64,000 nucleotides of DNA, taken from positions 3,844,001-3,908,000 of the forward strand of contig NZ_CP025546.1 of the NCBI RefSeq assembly GCF_003614435.1, read 5' to 3'. This DNA comes from Mycobacterium paragordonae. Lineage in GTDB: Bacteria > Actinomycetota > Actinomycetes > Mycobacteriales > Mycobacteriaceae. Shown one piece after another: positions 32,871 through 42,007 of this stretch. Made by a program: the position numbers and the translations under genes. Under the pieces are notes generated by a model. It did no database searches. It was not told the origin of the DNA and saw only the letters and a program-made list of their open reading frames with translations. The first letter of the stretch is position 1; each line of letters opens with the position of its first letter.

Positions 32871-33953
32871 TCAGTCCGGAAGGACCGCCATAGACCAGCA
32901 CCAGCCGGCCAGTTCACGGGCGACAGCGACGTTGGCGATCACCGAGCCTTTCTTACGTTCGTCGAACCTCAGCCAGCGGTCGTGTAAGCGCCGATTAGCG
33001 GCTTGGCCACGAGCCACAGCCGCGGCTGGCGCCAACTCCCATCGACGACGCAGAGTTTCGCTGAGCCGATACGGGGTGCGGTGATGCCAGGCCGCCTCTA
33101 CCAGCAGTCGCCGAGCATGGCCGTTGCCGGTCTTGGTTACCCCACCTTGGGCACGTGTTGCTCCCGAGGAATACTCCGAGGGCACCAGCCCCAGATACGC
33201 CCCGATGCTGCGGCCGGTCAGACGATTCCAGTCACCAATCTCGACAGCCAACCCGAATCCGGTCAACGTTGCGATCCCGCGGATACAACCCAGCCGACGT
33301 GCGACCGCGGTGAACTCACTGTCGCTCGCCATCGCCGCGATCGCCTCGTCAAGACGGTTACGACGGTCCACGCAGGACAGCATCGCCTCGAACGCGGTGT
33401 CATAGCTCAGCTGCAGCGCCGGGTTGTCGAACCGCTGGGCACGCAACCACCGCTCATGCTCGCGGATCCAGGTCTTTCCGCCGGAATAGACAATGCCCTG
33501 GCGCAGCAAGAGTTTCGACAACCGGTGCCGTGCAGTCATCAGATCCCCGCGGCAGTCCTCGCGGGCCCGCACCAGATCACGCGCCGCTTCCTGCTCCACA
33601 CTAGGAATCGTCACTTCGGTGATCTGACCCAGATGCAGCAACCGAGCCAGATGCGCCGCATCACAGGCATCGGTCTTGACCCGATCGCCAGCCGGGCGGA
33701 TCAACTTCGATGGCGCGGCCACCACACAGGCGATGCCCGCCGCATCCACCGCCCGAGCCAACCCGAATCCCGTCGGGCCCGCCTCATACGTCACCGCAAC
33801 AGGACCCGGCAGATCACCCAACCACGCGAGGATCTCACCGCGATCTAGGGTCAACCTGCGCTCGAAAACCTCACCGGTATCACCGTCCAAAGCACACGCC
33901 ACCACCGATCGCGCGTGCACATCCAGACCAACACTCGTACGCTGAACCTTCAC
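32871..33953 (-). CDS. IS110/IS1111-superfamily transposase
   Basis: The product has 360 residues from the GTG at 33953, which has GGGAGG 6 nt upstream; the ATG at 33968 lies before that site. The N-terminal DEDD domain contains VGLDVHARSVVACALD, VTYEAGPTGFGLAR and KTDACDAAHLARLL. The C-terminal domain contains GCIRGIATLTGFGLAVEIGD and YLGLVPSEYSSGATRAQGGV with the catalytic-Ser region, then TKTGNGHARRLLVEAAWHHR. It is clearly different in sequence from the transposase at 16193-17413. The 5' flank to the next gene is only about 95 bp and the 3' flank is longer. The full frame suggests possible activity. Confidence 0.9.
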   Translation of the reverse strand: MKVQRTSVGLDVHARSVVACALDGDTGEVFERRLTLDRGEILAWLGDLPGPVAVTYEAGPTGFGLARAVDAAGIACVVAAPSKLIRPAGDRVKTDACDAAHLARLLHLGQITEVTIPSVEQEAARDLVRAREDCRGDLMTARHRLSKLLLRQGIVYSGGKTWIREHERWLRAQRFDNPALQLSYDTAFEAMLSCVDRRNRLDEAIAAMASDSEFTAVARRLGCIRGIATLTGFGLAVEIGDWNRLTGRSIGAYLGLVPSEYSSGATRAQGGVTKTGNGHARRLLVEAAWHHRTPYRLSETLRRRWELAPAAAVARGQAANRRLHDRWLRFDERKKGSVIANVAVARELAGWCWSMAVLPD

Positions 33954-34047
33954 TGGGGCCTCCCACATCTGTGGCTCTACCGCCAGGACCCATTTCCTGT
34001 CGGCAACCCACGTTCACATGTGAGTGGGGCCCCAGCCCCCATACCGT

Positions 34048-35262
34048 CTAACCCGGGGATGCCTCGCGGTCTGCGTCGGACTCCGAGCCGGTACGCAACA
34101 TGGCGACCACCGGCGACGGCGGGCCCACCATCGCCGCGGTGATGCGCCGGTTGACCGATCGAAGCCATGCCAGCCGCAACATGGTGCGGCGTTTCCACAA
34201 CTCGAAGGGCGACGACGGCAGGAATCGGTTGGCCGCGTCGCGGCCCGCCCGCTGCTTCTCCTCCACCTCCGGTCGCCATAGCTGCTCATAGAAGTCCAGC
34301 GCCCGCTCTATCGACGAGGTCCGGCGCAGCTGCTCGGCAAGGACGTACGCGGCACCGACGGCCAGGGAGGCGCCCTGGCCCGCCAACAGCGACACCGCCG
34401 AGCAGGCGTCACCGATCAGCACCACCCGGTTCTTGTGCCAGCGCGGCATGACGACCTGGGCAACCTCGTCGTAGTAGATCTCCGGTGTGGGTGGGCAGAG
34501 TTGCAGCGCCTCGGGCACCAGCCAGCCCATGTCCGCGTAGGCGGCACGTATCGCCGCCCGGGTGTCCTCCGGGAGTTGCCGATCCGGCGCGCGGTGCACG
34601 GCGAAGACGGCAACCTTCCCGTCGCGCAAACCGTAGAAGCCGATCTGGCGGTCGATGGTGTCGGTCAGGGCGACGTCGTCGCCGGCCGCCTCGCGGATGG
34701 CCGGAGCGTGGAAAATGAAGGCGGCGGTGTGGAATCCGAGGTAGCGGAGGTACTGCGCTTCGTCGCCGAACACCAGGGCGCGCACGGTCGAGTGGATTCC
34801 ATCGGCGCCGACCAGCAAATCGGCCTGCAGCGTTTCCCCGCCGTCCAGCGTGACCGTGACACCGTCGCCGTGGTCATCGACACCGGTGACCGCGGCTCCG
34901 TATCGCAGTTCGACGTTGTCGGGCAGGTTGTCGCGCAGCACCTTTTCCAGGTCGGGGCGCAGCACGCTGACCAGGCGGCCGCGCAGAGCCCGGTCGATCT
35001 TGACGTAGGACAAGGTGGCGCGGCGGCGGCCCTGCTCGTCGACCAGGCGGGCTTCGTCGAAGTTGTAACCGGCGTCGCGGATGGCCGGCAACACGCCGAT
35101 CGCCTCGGCCGCGTCATAGCCGGCGCCGAAGAAGTCGATCAGGTAGCCATGGGCGCGGGGACCGGAGGCCCGTTCGAGCAGCACCACCTCGGCGCCGAGC
35201 GAGGACATGCGCTCCGCGGTGGCCAACCCGGCGATGCCCGCGCCGCAAACGACGACTTTCAC
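34048..35262 (-). CDS. FAD-dependent aromatic-ring-type monooxygenase
   Basis: The protein has 404 residues from the GTG at 35262. It shows the Rossmann dinucleotide motif VVCGAGIAGLATAERMSSLG at the N-terminus, the DG motif LLVGADGIHSTVRALVF and the GD motif VVLIGDACSAVSLLAGQGAS, all features of the PF01494 class A flavin monooxygenases. The substrate is unknown; relatives hydroxylate aromatics or antibiotics. It starts 8 nt after the stop of the SDR gene, so the two form an operon. The C-terminal end is close to the presumed end of the second IS110-type element, and I cannot exclude that a few terminal residues were replaced on insertion. Confidence 0.88.
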   Translation of the reverse strand: MKVVVCGAGIAGLATAERMSSLGAEVVLLERASGPRAHGYLIDFFGAGYDAAEAIGVLPAIRDAGYNFDEARLVDEQGRRRATLSYVKIDRALRGRLVSVLRPDLEKVLRDNLPDNVELRYGAAVTGVDDHGDGVTVTLDGGETLQADLLVGADGIHSTVRALVFGDEAQYLRYLGFHTAAFIFHAPAIREAAGDDVALTDTIDRQIGFYGLRDGKVAVFAVHRAPDRQLPEDTRAAIRAAYADMGWLVPEALQLCPPTPEIYYDEVAQVVMPRWHKNRVVLIGDACSAVSLLAGQGASLAVGAAYVLAEQLRRTSSIERALDFYEQLWRPEVEEKQRAGRDAANRFLPSSPFELWKRRTMLRLAWLRSVNRRITAAMVGPPSPVVAMLRTGSESDADREASPG

Positions 35263-35270
35263 GCCGGCGG

Positions 35271-36149
35271 CTACTTCTCCAGCTCTTGGGTGTATGCGCT
35301 GGTGGAGCGGCCGAGCGCGAGAACCTGGGCGTCCATCTTCGGCATGATCTCGGCCGCCGTCTTGAGGATCGCGGACTCCCCGATGCGGGTCGAGAGCACC
35401 GGCTTGAGCCAGCGCATCGCCGCCACCCAATTCGGGCAGTACACCCGGGTCTTGCGGCCCTCGATCCCCTTGACGAACGCCGCGGCGCACTTGTTGACCG
35501 AGGTGGTCCTGTTCAGTGGCGGCGGCAGCTTGGACAACAACTCGTCGAATGCCGGCAGATCGCCCTTGGTGTCGCGCACCAGCGCGGTGTCGATCCAGGA
35601 CATGTGCGCAGACCCGACGCTGACGCCCAGATGCGCCACCTCCAGCCGCAGCGCGTGGGCCAGATGTTCGACGCCGGCCTTGGACATGTCGTAGGGCACC
35701 ATCCCCGGCGCGGCCGCGTAGGCCGCCAGCGACGACACGATCAGCACGTAGCCGCGACGGTCGATGACCGAGGGCAGCGTCGCGCGCACGGTGTAGAAGA
35801 CACCCATCAGGTTGACGTCGATCACCCGCTTGACCGCCTCGGGATCGACGGTGAGCACGGAGCCGTAGCTGGCGATGCCGGCGTTGGCGACCACCACGTC
35901 GATGCCGCCGAATTTCTGCACGGCCTGCTCGGCCGCTGCCTGCATGGCCTTGAGGTCGCGCACGTCGGCGACCGCGGTCAGCACCCGGCCGTCTCCGCCG
36001 AGTTCGGCCGCGATCGATTTGAGCTCGGCTTCACCCAGGTCGGTCAAGACGAGCTTGGCGCCCTTGTTATGCAGCCTGCGGGCGACCTCGGCGCCGATAC
36101 CGCGCCCGGCGCCGGTGATGAAAACGACCTTGTCCTGCACCGATGTCAT
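35271..36149 (-). CDS. Short-chain dehydrogenase/reductase (Rv2129c-like)
   Basis: The protein has 292 residues. A classical SDR has the cofactor motif TGAGRGIGAEVARRLH, NAG in VVVANAGIASYG, and the catalytic Ser-Tyr-Lys in VSSLAAYAAAPG and PYDMSKAG. The acidic residue at the end of the second strand (LVLTDLGE) suggests NAD(H) preference. The substrate is unknown. The ATG is preceded at 7 nt by TACCTT and has no ribosome binding site, so the transcript is probably leaderless; it continues into the flavin monooxygenase gene. Confidence 0.92.
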   Translation of the reverse strand: MTSVQDKVVFITGAGRGIGAEVARRLHNKGAKLVLTDLGEAELKSIAAELGGDGRVLTAVADVRDLKAMQAAAEQAVQKFGGIDVVVANAGIASYGSVLTVDPEAVKRVIDVNLMGVFYTVRATLPSVIDRRGYVLIVSSLAAYAAAPGMVPYDMSKAGVEHLAHALRLEVAHLGVSVGSAHMSWIDTALVRDTKGDLPAFDELLSKLPPPLNRTTSVNKCAAAFVKGIEGRKTRVYCPNWVAAMRWLKPVLSTRIGESAILKTAAEIMPKMDAQVLALGRSTSAYTQELEK

Positions 36150-36156
36150 GGCGCAA

Positions 36157-36162
36157 AAGGTA
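36157..36162 (-). promoter_or_regulatory. -10 box of a probable leaderless SDR promoter
   Basis: Minus-strand TACCTT is followed by 7 nt (TTGCGCC) and the ATG at 36149. It lies between the mshC stop and the SDR start. Confidence 0.5.
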
Positions 36163-36173
36163 CCACCGCAGGC

Positions 36174-37409
36174 TTACAGGCCCACTCCCAGCAGTGCGTC
36201 AACCGCGGTGGCCACCAAGGCGGGCGCCGCCTGGTCGTGACCACCGTATTCCAACGCGTCTATCGACCAACCGTCCAGTGCCGCAATCGCTTTCGGCGTA
36301 TCGAGGTCGTCGGCCAGATAGCGGCGGACCCGGGCCAGGACGTCCGCGGCATCGGGCGCGGCAGGCAGCGAGGTCGCGCTACGCCAGCGGTGTAGGCGGG
36401 TGTGCGCCTCGTCGAGCACCTGCCGGCTCCAGGAGCGGTCGGCGCGGTAGTGCCCGGCGAGCAGGCCCAGCCGCACCGCCGACGGGTCGACGCCCTCGGC
36501 GCGCAGCTGCGATACCAGCACCAGGTTGCCCCGGCTCTTGGACATCTTGTGCCCGTCCCAGCCGATCATCCCGGCGTGCACGTAGTGCCGGGCGAATCTG
36601 CGTTCGCCACTGACACATTCGGCGTGCGCGGCGGTGAACTCGTGATGCGGGAAGATCAGGTCGCTGCCGCCGCCCTGGATGTCGAGTTCGCTGCCGATCC
36701 GGCTGAGCGCGATGGCGGCGCATTCGACGTGCCAGCCGGGGCGGCCCGGTCCGAAAGGGGACGGCCAACTGGGCTCGCCGGGCCGGTTGACGCGCCACAG
36801 CAGCGCGTCGAGCCCGTCGGTCTTGCCGGGCCGGTGTGGATCACCGCCACGCTGTTCGAACAGGTCCAGCATGGTTTCGCGGTCGTAGCCGGATTCGTAG
36901 CCGAACTGCAGGGTGGCGTCGGCCCGGTAATAGACGTCCTGGTATTCGCCGTCGACGACGTACGCCGCCCCGGAGGCGACCATCTTCTCGACGAGCTCGA
37001 CCACTTCCGGGATCGCCTCGGTGGCCCCGACGTACTCCTGCGGCGGCAGCACCCGCAGGGCCGTCATGTCCTCACGGAACAGCGCGACTTCCCGGTCGGC
37101 CAGCTCGCGCCAGTCGACTCCGTCGCGGTCGGCGCGCTCGAACAGCGGGTCGTCGACGTCGGTGACGTTCTGCACGTAGTGCACCTGATGGCCGAGGTCC
37201 AGCCACACGCGGTGGATGAGGTCGAAGGTCAGGTAGGTGGCGGCGTGGCCGAGATGCGTGGCGTCATAGGGCGTGATGCCGCAGACGTACATGGTGGCCT
37301 TGTCACCGGGGGTGACGGGACGGATCTGCCGGTCAGCGGTGTCGTACAGCCGCAATTCGGGGCCGCGTCCGGGCAACGCCGGGACCGGCGGAGAAGACCA
37401 CGACCGCAT
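36174..37409 (-). CDS. mshC: Cysteine:1D-myo-inosityl 2-amino-2-deoxy-alpha-D-glucopyranoside ligase MshC
   Basis: The protein has 411 residues. It is a class I aminoacyl-tRNA-synthetase-like enzyme that joins cysteine to GlcN-Ins in mycothiol biosynthesis. Zinc-binding Cys43 lies in YVCGITPYD, the HIGH-like motif is THLGHA, and the KMSKS motif is in [20 protein letters not shown] and [13 protein letters not shown] complete the zinc site. It differs from true cysteinyl-tRNA synthetase by lacking the anticodon-binding tail. TAAAGT is 6 nt upstream of the ATG with no ribosome binding site, so the mRNA is probably leaderless. Confidence 0.96.
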   Translation of the reverse strand: MRSWSSPPVPALPGRGPELRLYDTADRQIRPVTPGDKATMYVCGITPYDATHLGHAATYLTFDLIHRVWLDLGHQVHYVQNVTDVDDPLFERADRDGVDWRELADREVALFREDMTALRVLPPQEYVGATEAIPEVVELVEKMVASGAAYVVDGEYQDVYYRADATLQFGYESGYDRETMLDLFEQRGGDPHRPGKTDGLDALLWRVNRPGEPSWPSPFGPGRPGWHVECAAIALSRIGSELDIQGGGSDLIFPHHEFTAAHAECVSGERRFARHYVHAGMIGWDGHKMSKSRGNLVLVSQLRAEGVDPSAVRLGLLAGHYRADRSWSRQVLDEAHTRLHRWRSATSLPAAPDAADVLARVRRYLADDLDTPKAIAALDGWSIDALEYGGHDQAAPALVATAVDALLGVGL

Positions 37410-37415
37410 GCGTCG

Positions 37416-37421
37416 ACTTTA
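37416..37421 (-). promoter_or_regulatory. -10 box of a probable leaderless mshC promoter
   Basis: Minus-strand TAAAGT is followed by 6 nt (CGACGC) and the mshC ATG. It overlaps by four bases the start of the duplicated 38-bp hairpin unit. Confidence 0.55.
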
Positions 37422-37546
37422 GGCCCGGTGACGATGCGCCCCGCGCAGCGGGGCGCAGTGGGGGTCCCCCCAGCCGCGAAGCGGCGAGGGGGCGAGCCGG
37501 GCAATCGATTTAGGCCCGGTGACGATGCGCCCCGCGCAGCGGGGCG
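37418..37546. repeat. Duplicated 38-bp hairpin unit with a nested stem between
   Basis: An identical 38-bp unit (TTTAGGCCCGGTGACGATGC onward to GGGGCG) is present at 37418-37455 and 37509-37546. Each contains CGCCCC-GCGCAGC-GGGGCG, a stem extended to 8 bp in copy one. Between the copies a second hairpin is visible (CCCCC, GCCGC-GAA-GCGGC, GGGGG). It occupies most of the 216-bp gap between cysQ and mshC and could act as terminator or RNA-stability element. Confidence 0.75.
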
Positions 37547-37625
37547 TGCGCCCACTGCTTCGACTGTGCGGGTACCGCGGCCGCTGAGCCGAATGCGCAC
37601 GTGGGCGCACACCCGATGTGCCCGG

Positions 37626-38447
37626 TCACCACCAGGACTGGCGGATGGCGTCCAGCAGGATCGGCGCCAGCTCGGCGCGGCACATCACGAAGTCGGGCAG
37701 GTACGGGTCGAGCTGGTTGTACATCATCGGCGACCCGTCCAGGCGCGACACGTGCATTCCGGCGGCTTGGATGACCCCGGCCGGCGCGGCCGAGTCCCAT
37801 TCCCACTGACCGCCGGCGTGCAGGTAGGCATCGGCGACGCCGTCGATGATCGCCATGGCTTTCGCGCCCGCCGAGCCGATGCGCACCAGCTCGATGTCCA
37901 GGATCTGCCGGATCCGGTAGAGGATCGCCGGGGGCCGGGTGGCGCTGACCGCGATCCTGATGACGCCGGGGGTGCCGGCGGGCACGGCCTGATCCACCAA
38001 GTCCGTGACGGTGTCGCTGCGGTAGACGATGTTGCCGCGGGCCGGCAGTGACACCGCCGCGTCGGTGATCTGGGGTGCGCCGTTGGCAGCACCCGCCGTC
38101 GAACCCCCAACAGGACGCTGCCACAGCGCGATGTGCACCGCCCAGTCGTCACGCCCGCGGGTGGAGAATTCGCGGGTGCCGTCCAGCGGGTCGACGATCC
38201 ACACCCGGTCGGACTTGAGCCGGACCAGATCGTCGTGAGCCTCCTCGCTGAGCACCGCGTCGCCGGGCCGCTCGGCCCGCAGTCGGCGCAGGATCAGCGC
38301 ATTCGCCAGACGGTCGCCGGCGTCGCCCAATTCCCACGGGTAGTCGAAGCCGACCTCGTCGCGCACCTCGAGCAGCAACTCCCCCGCCTCGGCGGCGAGA
38401 TCGGCGGCCAGCGCGGCATCGGTCAGGTCACGCGCGGCCGGGTTCAC
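37626..38447 (-). CDS. cysQ: 3'-phosphoadenosine 5'-phosphate phosphatase CysQ
   Basis: The protein has 273 residues from the GTG at 38447 (product beginning [13 protein letters not shown]); a GTG nine codons earlier (38474), 4 nt after the upstream stop, is also possible. It is an inositol-monophosphatase-fold enzyme with the metal-binding motifs [23 protein letters not shown] and [16 protein letters not shown]. CysQ hydrolyses PAP/PAPS and can also act on inositol phosphates and fructose bisphosphate, balancing sulfate assimilation. It is the last gene of the run from uppP to cysQ on the minus strand. Confidence 0.93.
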   Translation of the reverse strand: MNPAARDLTDAALAADLAAEAGELLLEVRDEVGFDYPWELGDAGDRLANALILRRLRAERPGDAVLSEEAHDDLVRLKSDRVWIVDPLDGTREFSTRGRDDWAVHIALWQRPVGGSTAGAANGAPQITDAAVSLPARGNIVYRSDTVTDLVDQAVPAGTPGVIRIAVSATRPPAILYRIRQILDIELVRIGSAGAKAMAIIDGVADAYLHAGGQWEWDSAAPAGVIQAAGMHVSRLDGSPMMYNQLDPYLPDFVMCRAELAPILLDAIRQSWW

Positions 38448-38478
38448 CGCCCCAGTATCGCCGACGGCCGACACCGGC

Positions 38479-39294
38479 TCAGAACGCCGGCCAGGGAATG
38501 GGGCGATGGCGGTTGGGTCCGGGCATCACCGGGTCGTCGAGCAACGCCTCGGTGCGGCGTCTGAGCGCCGCGATTTCCGCGCGGGTGATCAGGTCCCTGA
38601 GCTCGGCGGCCAGCGGGCCGCGCAAGGCACCGGCCAGATCAGCCACCGGCTCCATGGTGGAGTCGTCGATCGGCTTGCCGGCCCACCCCCACAGCACGGT
38701 GCGCAGTTTGTCCTGGACGTGCAGGCTGACCCCGTGATCGACCCCGTAGACGTTGCCGTCCAGGCCGTAGAGGATGTGGCCACCCTTGCGGTCGGCGTTG
38801 TTGACGAGGATGTCGAACACCGCCATCCGGCGCAGCCGGCTGTCGTCGGCGTGCATCAGGACGACCTCGTCACCGGCGTAGTCGTAGGCGCGCAGGACCG
38901 GCAGATAGCCGGGTTGGGGCTTTCCGGTGGGGAACAGATCGACCAGGTCGGGGCCCGGCCGCGGGTCGGAGTCGGCGGCGTCACCCGGTTGCTGCACCCA
39001 CAGCTGCAGCATGCCCGGGCCCGCCGGTCCATCGCGAATGATGGTGTGCGGCACAATATTCCAGCCCAGCTGCCGCGACACCAGATACGCCGCGAGTTCC
39101 CGGCCGGCCAGCGTACCGTCGGGGAAGTCCCACAACGGCTGCTCACCGGAGACGGGTTTGTAGACACAGTGGACGCTCTGTGAGCCCAGCGCTGCCTCGC
39201 ACAAGAAGGTGGCGTTGCTCGCCGAACGGATTCGGCCCAGGACAGTCAGCTCGCCGTCGCGCAGCGCCTCGTGCTGGTCATTCCTCGGCGTCAT
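38479..39294 (-). CDS. SCO1664-family protein with PI3/PI4-kinase-like fold (Rv2133c-like)
   Basis: The protein has 271 residues from the ATG at 39294, overlapping the end of the DUF3090 gene by 17 nt. Recognisable pieces are the nucleotide-binding-like [20 protein letters not shown] (Lys), [19 protein letters not shown], the catalytic-loop-like [20 protein letters not shown] and the metal motif [10 protein letters not shown], the pattern of bacterial proteins related to phosphatidylinositol 3/4-kinases and HipA-like kinases. The substrate is unknown. The longer frame to 39411 overlaps the neighbour and is rejected. It belongs to the conserved DUF3090-phosphatase neighbourhood. Confidence 0.85.
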   Translation of the reverse strand: MTPRNDQHEALRDGELTVLGRIRSASNATFLCEAALGSQSVHCVYKPVSGEQPLWDFPDGTLAGRELAAYLVSRQLGWNIVPHTIIRDGPAGPGMLQLWVQQPGDAADSDPRPGPDLVDLFPTGKPQPGYLPVLRAYDYAGDEVVLMHADDSRLRRMAVFDILVNNADRKGGHILYGLDGNVYGVDHGVSLHVQDKLRTVLWGWAGKPIDDSTMEPVADLAGALRGPLAAELRDLITRAEIAALRRRTEALLDDPVMPGPNRHRPIPWPAF

Positions 39295-39865
39295 CGCTGG
39301 ACCCGAAGAGCGCCTCGCGCCGGTAGCCGTTGGTGCGTGCGCAGATGTGGCCCTCGGGGTCCAGCGGTTCCTCGCATAACGGGCACGGCGGGCGGCCGGC
39401 CGAGATGACACGGGAGGACCGGGTGGCGAACTGCCGCGCCGACTCCGGGGTCAGGAATACGCGCACCGCGTCGGGCCCCTCGTCGGTGTCGTCGAGCACC
39501 ACCGAGGCGTCGAACTCCGCGTCGGTGACCGCCAGCAGTTCCACGACCACGGTCTGGGCCTCGGAATCCCAACCGAGCCCCATTGTCCCGACCCGGAATT
39601 CGGCGTCGACGGGCATGACCAGCGGGCTGAGGTCGTCCACCTCGGTGGGCTCGGGCGGTACCGGGGTGCCGAATCGGCGGTTCACTTCCAGCAGCAGCGC
39701 GCCGATACGTTCGGCGAGGACCGCGACCTGCTGCTTCTCCAGAACCACCGAGACGACTCGGGCGTCGTGCACCGCCTGGATGTAGAACGTGCGGTTTCCG
39801 GGCTGCCCGACGGTCCCGGCCACGAAGCGGTCGGGTGTACGGAATACGTGGATTGCGCGGGCCAT
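39278..39865 (-). CDS. DUF3090 family protein (Rv2134c-like)
   Basis: The protein has 195 residues and begins ARAIHVFRTPDRFVAGTVGQ, typical of DUF3090, with a C-terminal zinc-ribbon-like cluster (PPCPLCEEPLDPEGHICART). The function is unknown. In actinobacteria it is consistently next to the histidine phosphatase and the PI-kinase-like gene, as here. TATTTT lies 9 nt upstream of the ATG, so its leader would be only about two to three nt. It is 132 bp downstream of the phosphatase gene and overlaps the next gene by 17 nt. Confidence 0.88.
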   Translation of the reverse strand: MARAIHVFRTPDRFVAGTVGQPGNRTFYIQAVHDARVVSVVLEKQQVAVLAERIGALLLEVNRRFGTPVPPEPTEVDDLSPLVMPVDAEFRVGTMGLGWDSEAQTVVVELLAVTDAEFDASVVLDDTDEGPDAVRVFLTPESARQFATRSSRVISAGRPPCPLCEEPLDPEGHICARTNGYRREALFGSSDDAEE

Positions 39866-39997
39866 GGCAATTCCAAAATACCGTGCAGGCGCCCCCGGCG
39901 TACTACTCGTACTCCGTTGACCGCGCGGCGAAGGTGCGCAGTTGTACAGAAGCTTCGGCGTGTCGGCGTGCCGGAGTGCACGTTCGCGGCGAAGGCC

Positions 39998-40699
39998 TTA
40001 GTCGGTCGACCCGCCGACCACCGCGTCGCCGGAGGGCTGCTCCTTGGCTTCGGGTGCGGGCGTGGGTACGGCACGCAGGCCGGCCGACAGCCGCGATCCG
40101 GTGTGGTTGACGTGCAGCACAAATGGCCGCAGCGGGGTGTAGCGGATCACACTGACCGATGCTGGGTCGGCGTTGACTCGCTGGAAGCTGTCCAGGTGCA
40201 TGCCGTAGGCATCGGCGATCAGTGACTTGATCACGTCGCCGTGGGTGCAGGCCACCCACAGCGCGTCGCCGCCGTGCTGCTCGCTCAGCCGGCGATCGTG
40301 CTCGCGAATGGCCGCGACCGCGCGCGCCTGCACCTGCGCCAGGCCTTCACCGCCGGGAAACACCGCGGCGCTGGGGTGCGCCTGCACCACCCGCCAGAGG
40401 GGCTCGTTGACGAGCTCGCTGAGCTTGCGGCCGGTCCACTCGCCGTAGTCGACCTCGGCGAGCTGTTCTTCGACCACCGGCTCGAGGCACAGCGCCTGCG
40501 CCAGCGGCTCGACGGTCCGGCGGCACCGCAGCAGCGGGGAGGTCACCACGGCCCGGATCGGCAGGTCACCGATCCGGTCGATCAGGCCGGTGGCCTGCTC
40601 GCGGCCCTTGTCGTCGAGGTCGACACCCTCCGACCGGCCGGCCAGCACGCCCGCGGTGTTGGACGTGGACCGGCCGTGACGCAGCAGCAGGACGGTCAT
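39998..40699 (-). CDS. Histidine phosphatase (phosphoglycerate-mutase-like) family enzyme (Rv2135c-like)
   Basis: The protein has 233 residues from the ATG at 40699, which overlaps the uppP stop as ATGA. The catalytic RHG motif [11 protein letters not shown] is at the N-terminus and the second His is in [18 protein letters not shown]; Glu in [16 protein letters not shown] fits the general acid. Proteins of this branch are phosphatases rather than mutases. The C-terminal tail is disordered and Pro-rich. It shares the transcript with uppP upstream. Confidence 0.92.
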   Translation of the reverse strand: MTVLLLRHGRSTSNTAGVLAGRSEGVDLDDKGREQATGLIDRIGDLPIRAVVTSPLLRCRRTVEPLAQALCLEPVVEEQLAEVDYGEWTGRKLSELVNEPLWRVVQAHPSAAVFPGGEGLAQVQARAVAAIREHDRRLSEQHGGDALWVACTHGDVIKSLIADAYGMHLDSFQRVNADPASVSVIRYTPLRPFVLHVNHTGSRLSAGLRAVPTPAPEAKEQPSGDAVVGGSTD

Positions 40700-41544
40700 G
40701 TGGCGGCGACCGTCCCCGTCGCCAGCAGGACGAGCACCACGCTGCCGACGATCACCCGGTAACCGACGAACCAGAACATGTTGTGGCGCACCAGAAAACG
40801 CAGGAACCACGACACCGCGGCCAGCCCGATGACGAACGCGATCAAAACGGAGACCAGCAGTTGCGGGCCGGTGGCGCTCATCCCTTCGGTGACCGGCTTG
40901 AACGCGTCTGGCAGCGAGAAAAACCCCGAGGCGAACACCGCGGGGATGGCCAGCAGGAAGCCGAAGCGGGCGGCCAGCTCGCGGTCCAGCCCGAGAAACA
41001 GCCCCGCGCTGATCGTCGAGCCCGAGCGCGACACCCCGGGCACCAGGGCCAGGCACTGGGCGCTGCCGACGACGACGGCGTCGCGCCAGTTCAACTGCTC
41101 GATGTCGCGGTTGCGGCGACCGACGTACTCGGCCAGCGCGATCACCGCCGAGAACGCCACCATCGCGGTGGCCACCACCCACAGGTTGCGCACCTCGGAA
41201 CGGATGACCTCTTTGAACAGCAGCCCGAGCACGCAGATCGGGATGGTGCCGATGATGACGTACCAGCCGAGCCGGTAGTCGGCGTCGCGTTGGGACTTGA
41301 CGAACAACCCGTTGAACCAGGCGCGCAGGATGCGCACGATGTCGCGAGCGAAGTAGACCAGAACTGCGGCCTCGGTGCCCAATTGGCTCACCGCGGTGAA
41401 GGACGCGCCGGCGTCGCCGCTGAAGAAAATCCGCGACACGATGTTCAGATGGCCGGAGGAGGAAACCGGCAGAAACTCGGTCAGACCCTGCACCACGGAC
41501 AACACGATGACTTGCCCCCAGGACATCGGCGCTACCGCAGACAC
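40696..41544 (-). CDS. uppP: Undecaprenyl-diphosphatase UppP (BacA)
   Basis: The protein has 282 residues with about eight transmembrane helices. The two family motifs are [14 protein letters not shown] (with catalytic Glu/Ser/His) and [20 protein letters not shown]. It dephosphorylates undecaprenyl (or decaprenyl) pyrophosphate to recycle the lipid carrier for peptidoglycan and arabinogalactan synthesis; it confers bacitracin tolerance. I chose the GTG at 41544 because TACGGT lies exactly 7 nt upstream. An ATG six codons later (41526) matches the annotated M. tuberculosis start but has no ribosome binding site. Confidence 0.95.
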   Translation of the reverse strand: MSAVAPMSWGQVIVLSVVQGLTEFLPVSSSGHLNIVSRIFFSGDAGASFTAVSQLGTEAAVLVYFARDIVRILRAWFNGLFVKSQRDADYRLGWYVIIGTIPICVLGLLFKEVIRSEVRNLWVVATAMVAFSAVIALAEYVGRRNRDIEQLNWRDAVVVGSAQCLALVPGVSRSGSTISAGLFLGLDRELAARFGFLLAIPAVFASGFFSLPDAFKPVTEGMSATGPQLLVSVLIAFVIGLAAVSWFLRFLVRHNMFWFVGYRVIVGSVVLVLLATGTVAAT

Positions 41545-41551
41545 GACGACG

Positions 41552-41557
41552 ACCGTA
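41552..41557 (-). promoter_or_regulatory. -10 box of a probable leaderless uppP promoter
   Basis: Minus-strand TACGGT is followed by 7 nt (CGTCGTC) and the GTG at 41544. It decides the uppP start in favour of the longer protein. Confidence 0.5.
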
Positions 41558-41594
41558 CCTGGTGCGCCCGAACGGCGGCCGGGCCGCGTTCGCG

Positions 41595-41897
41595 CTAGCG
41601 CGAGACGGGCACCGCGCGGGCCACCGAGTCGCGCACGGCAGCGGTTAAGCTGCGCTCGTCGGTGAGGTCGATGTCGCGAATGCTGCGGACGGCGCGCGCG
41701 ACGACATCTTCCGCCTGCGGAACCGGAGCCACCAGACGCGGCCGGTAAATTTCTACGACGAGTGAGCGGTGTTCGATGTGAAAGGAAAAAGTGCGCCCAT
41801 CTCCGACTTGTCCATAACCGCTGGCGAAAATGCCAGGAGTCATGTCCTCAACAGCAAACTCCTGGTCTGCGGTATGCCGGTCAGCGGTGACGGTCAT
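41595..41897 (-). CDS. Conserved hypothetical protein (Rv2137c-like)
   Basis: The protein has 100 residues from the ATG at 41897. It is a small soluble protein with a recognisable core ([40 protein letters not shown]) and no known motif. TATTCT is 6 nt upstream of the ATG, so a leaderless mRNA is likely and the eight extra upstream codons of the open frame are untranslated. It is followed 50 bp later by uppP. The function is unknown. Confidence 0.78.
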   Translation of the reverse strand: MTVTADRHTADQEFAVEDMTPGIFASGYGQVGDGRTFSFHIEHRSLVVEIYRPRLVAPVPQAEDVVARAVRSIRDIDLTDERSLTAAVRDSVARAVPVSR

Positions 41898-41903
41898 GCG
41901 GTG

Positions 41904-41909
41904 AGAATA
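41904..41909 (-). promoter_or_regulatory. -10 box of the Rv2137c-like gene (probable leaderless start)
   Basis: Minus-strand TATTCT is followed by 6 nt (CACCGC) and the ATG at 41897. It is divergent from lppL. Confidence 0.5.
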
Positions 41910-42007
41910 CCTCCGCTGCACCGGTTTACACGTCGAACATGGCGATATTGAGCGCGATAACGGTCCTTAGAATTTGGTATGCGCTCGCTAGACTTGGGAG
42001 ATATGGA

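Noticed and set aside
34048..35490. A 480-residue version of the flavin monooxygenase starting upstream
   Set aside because: The additional 76 residues are a frame within the SDR gene and have no homology; the Rossmann motif must be near the N-terminus.
37626..38447. CysQ as a plain inositol monophosphatase
   Set aside because: Its position in the Rv2131c context and its sequence blocks fit CysQ better, although these enzymes overlap in activity.
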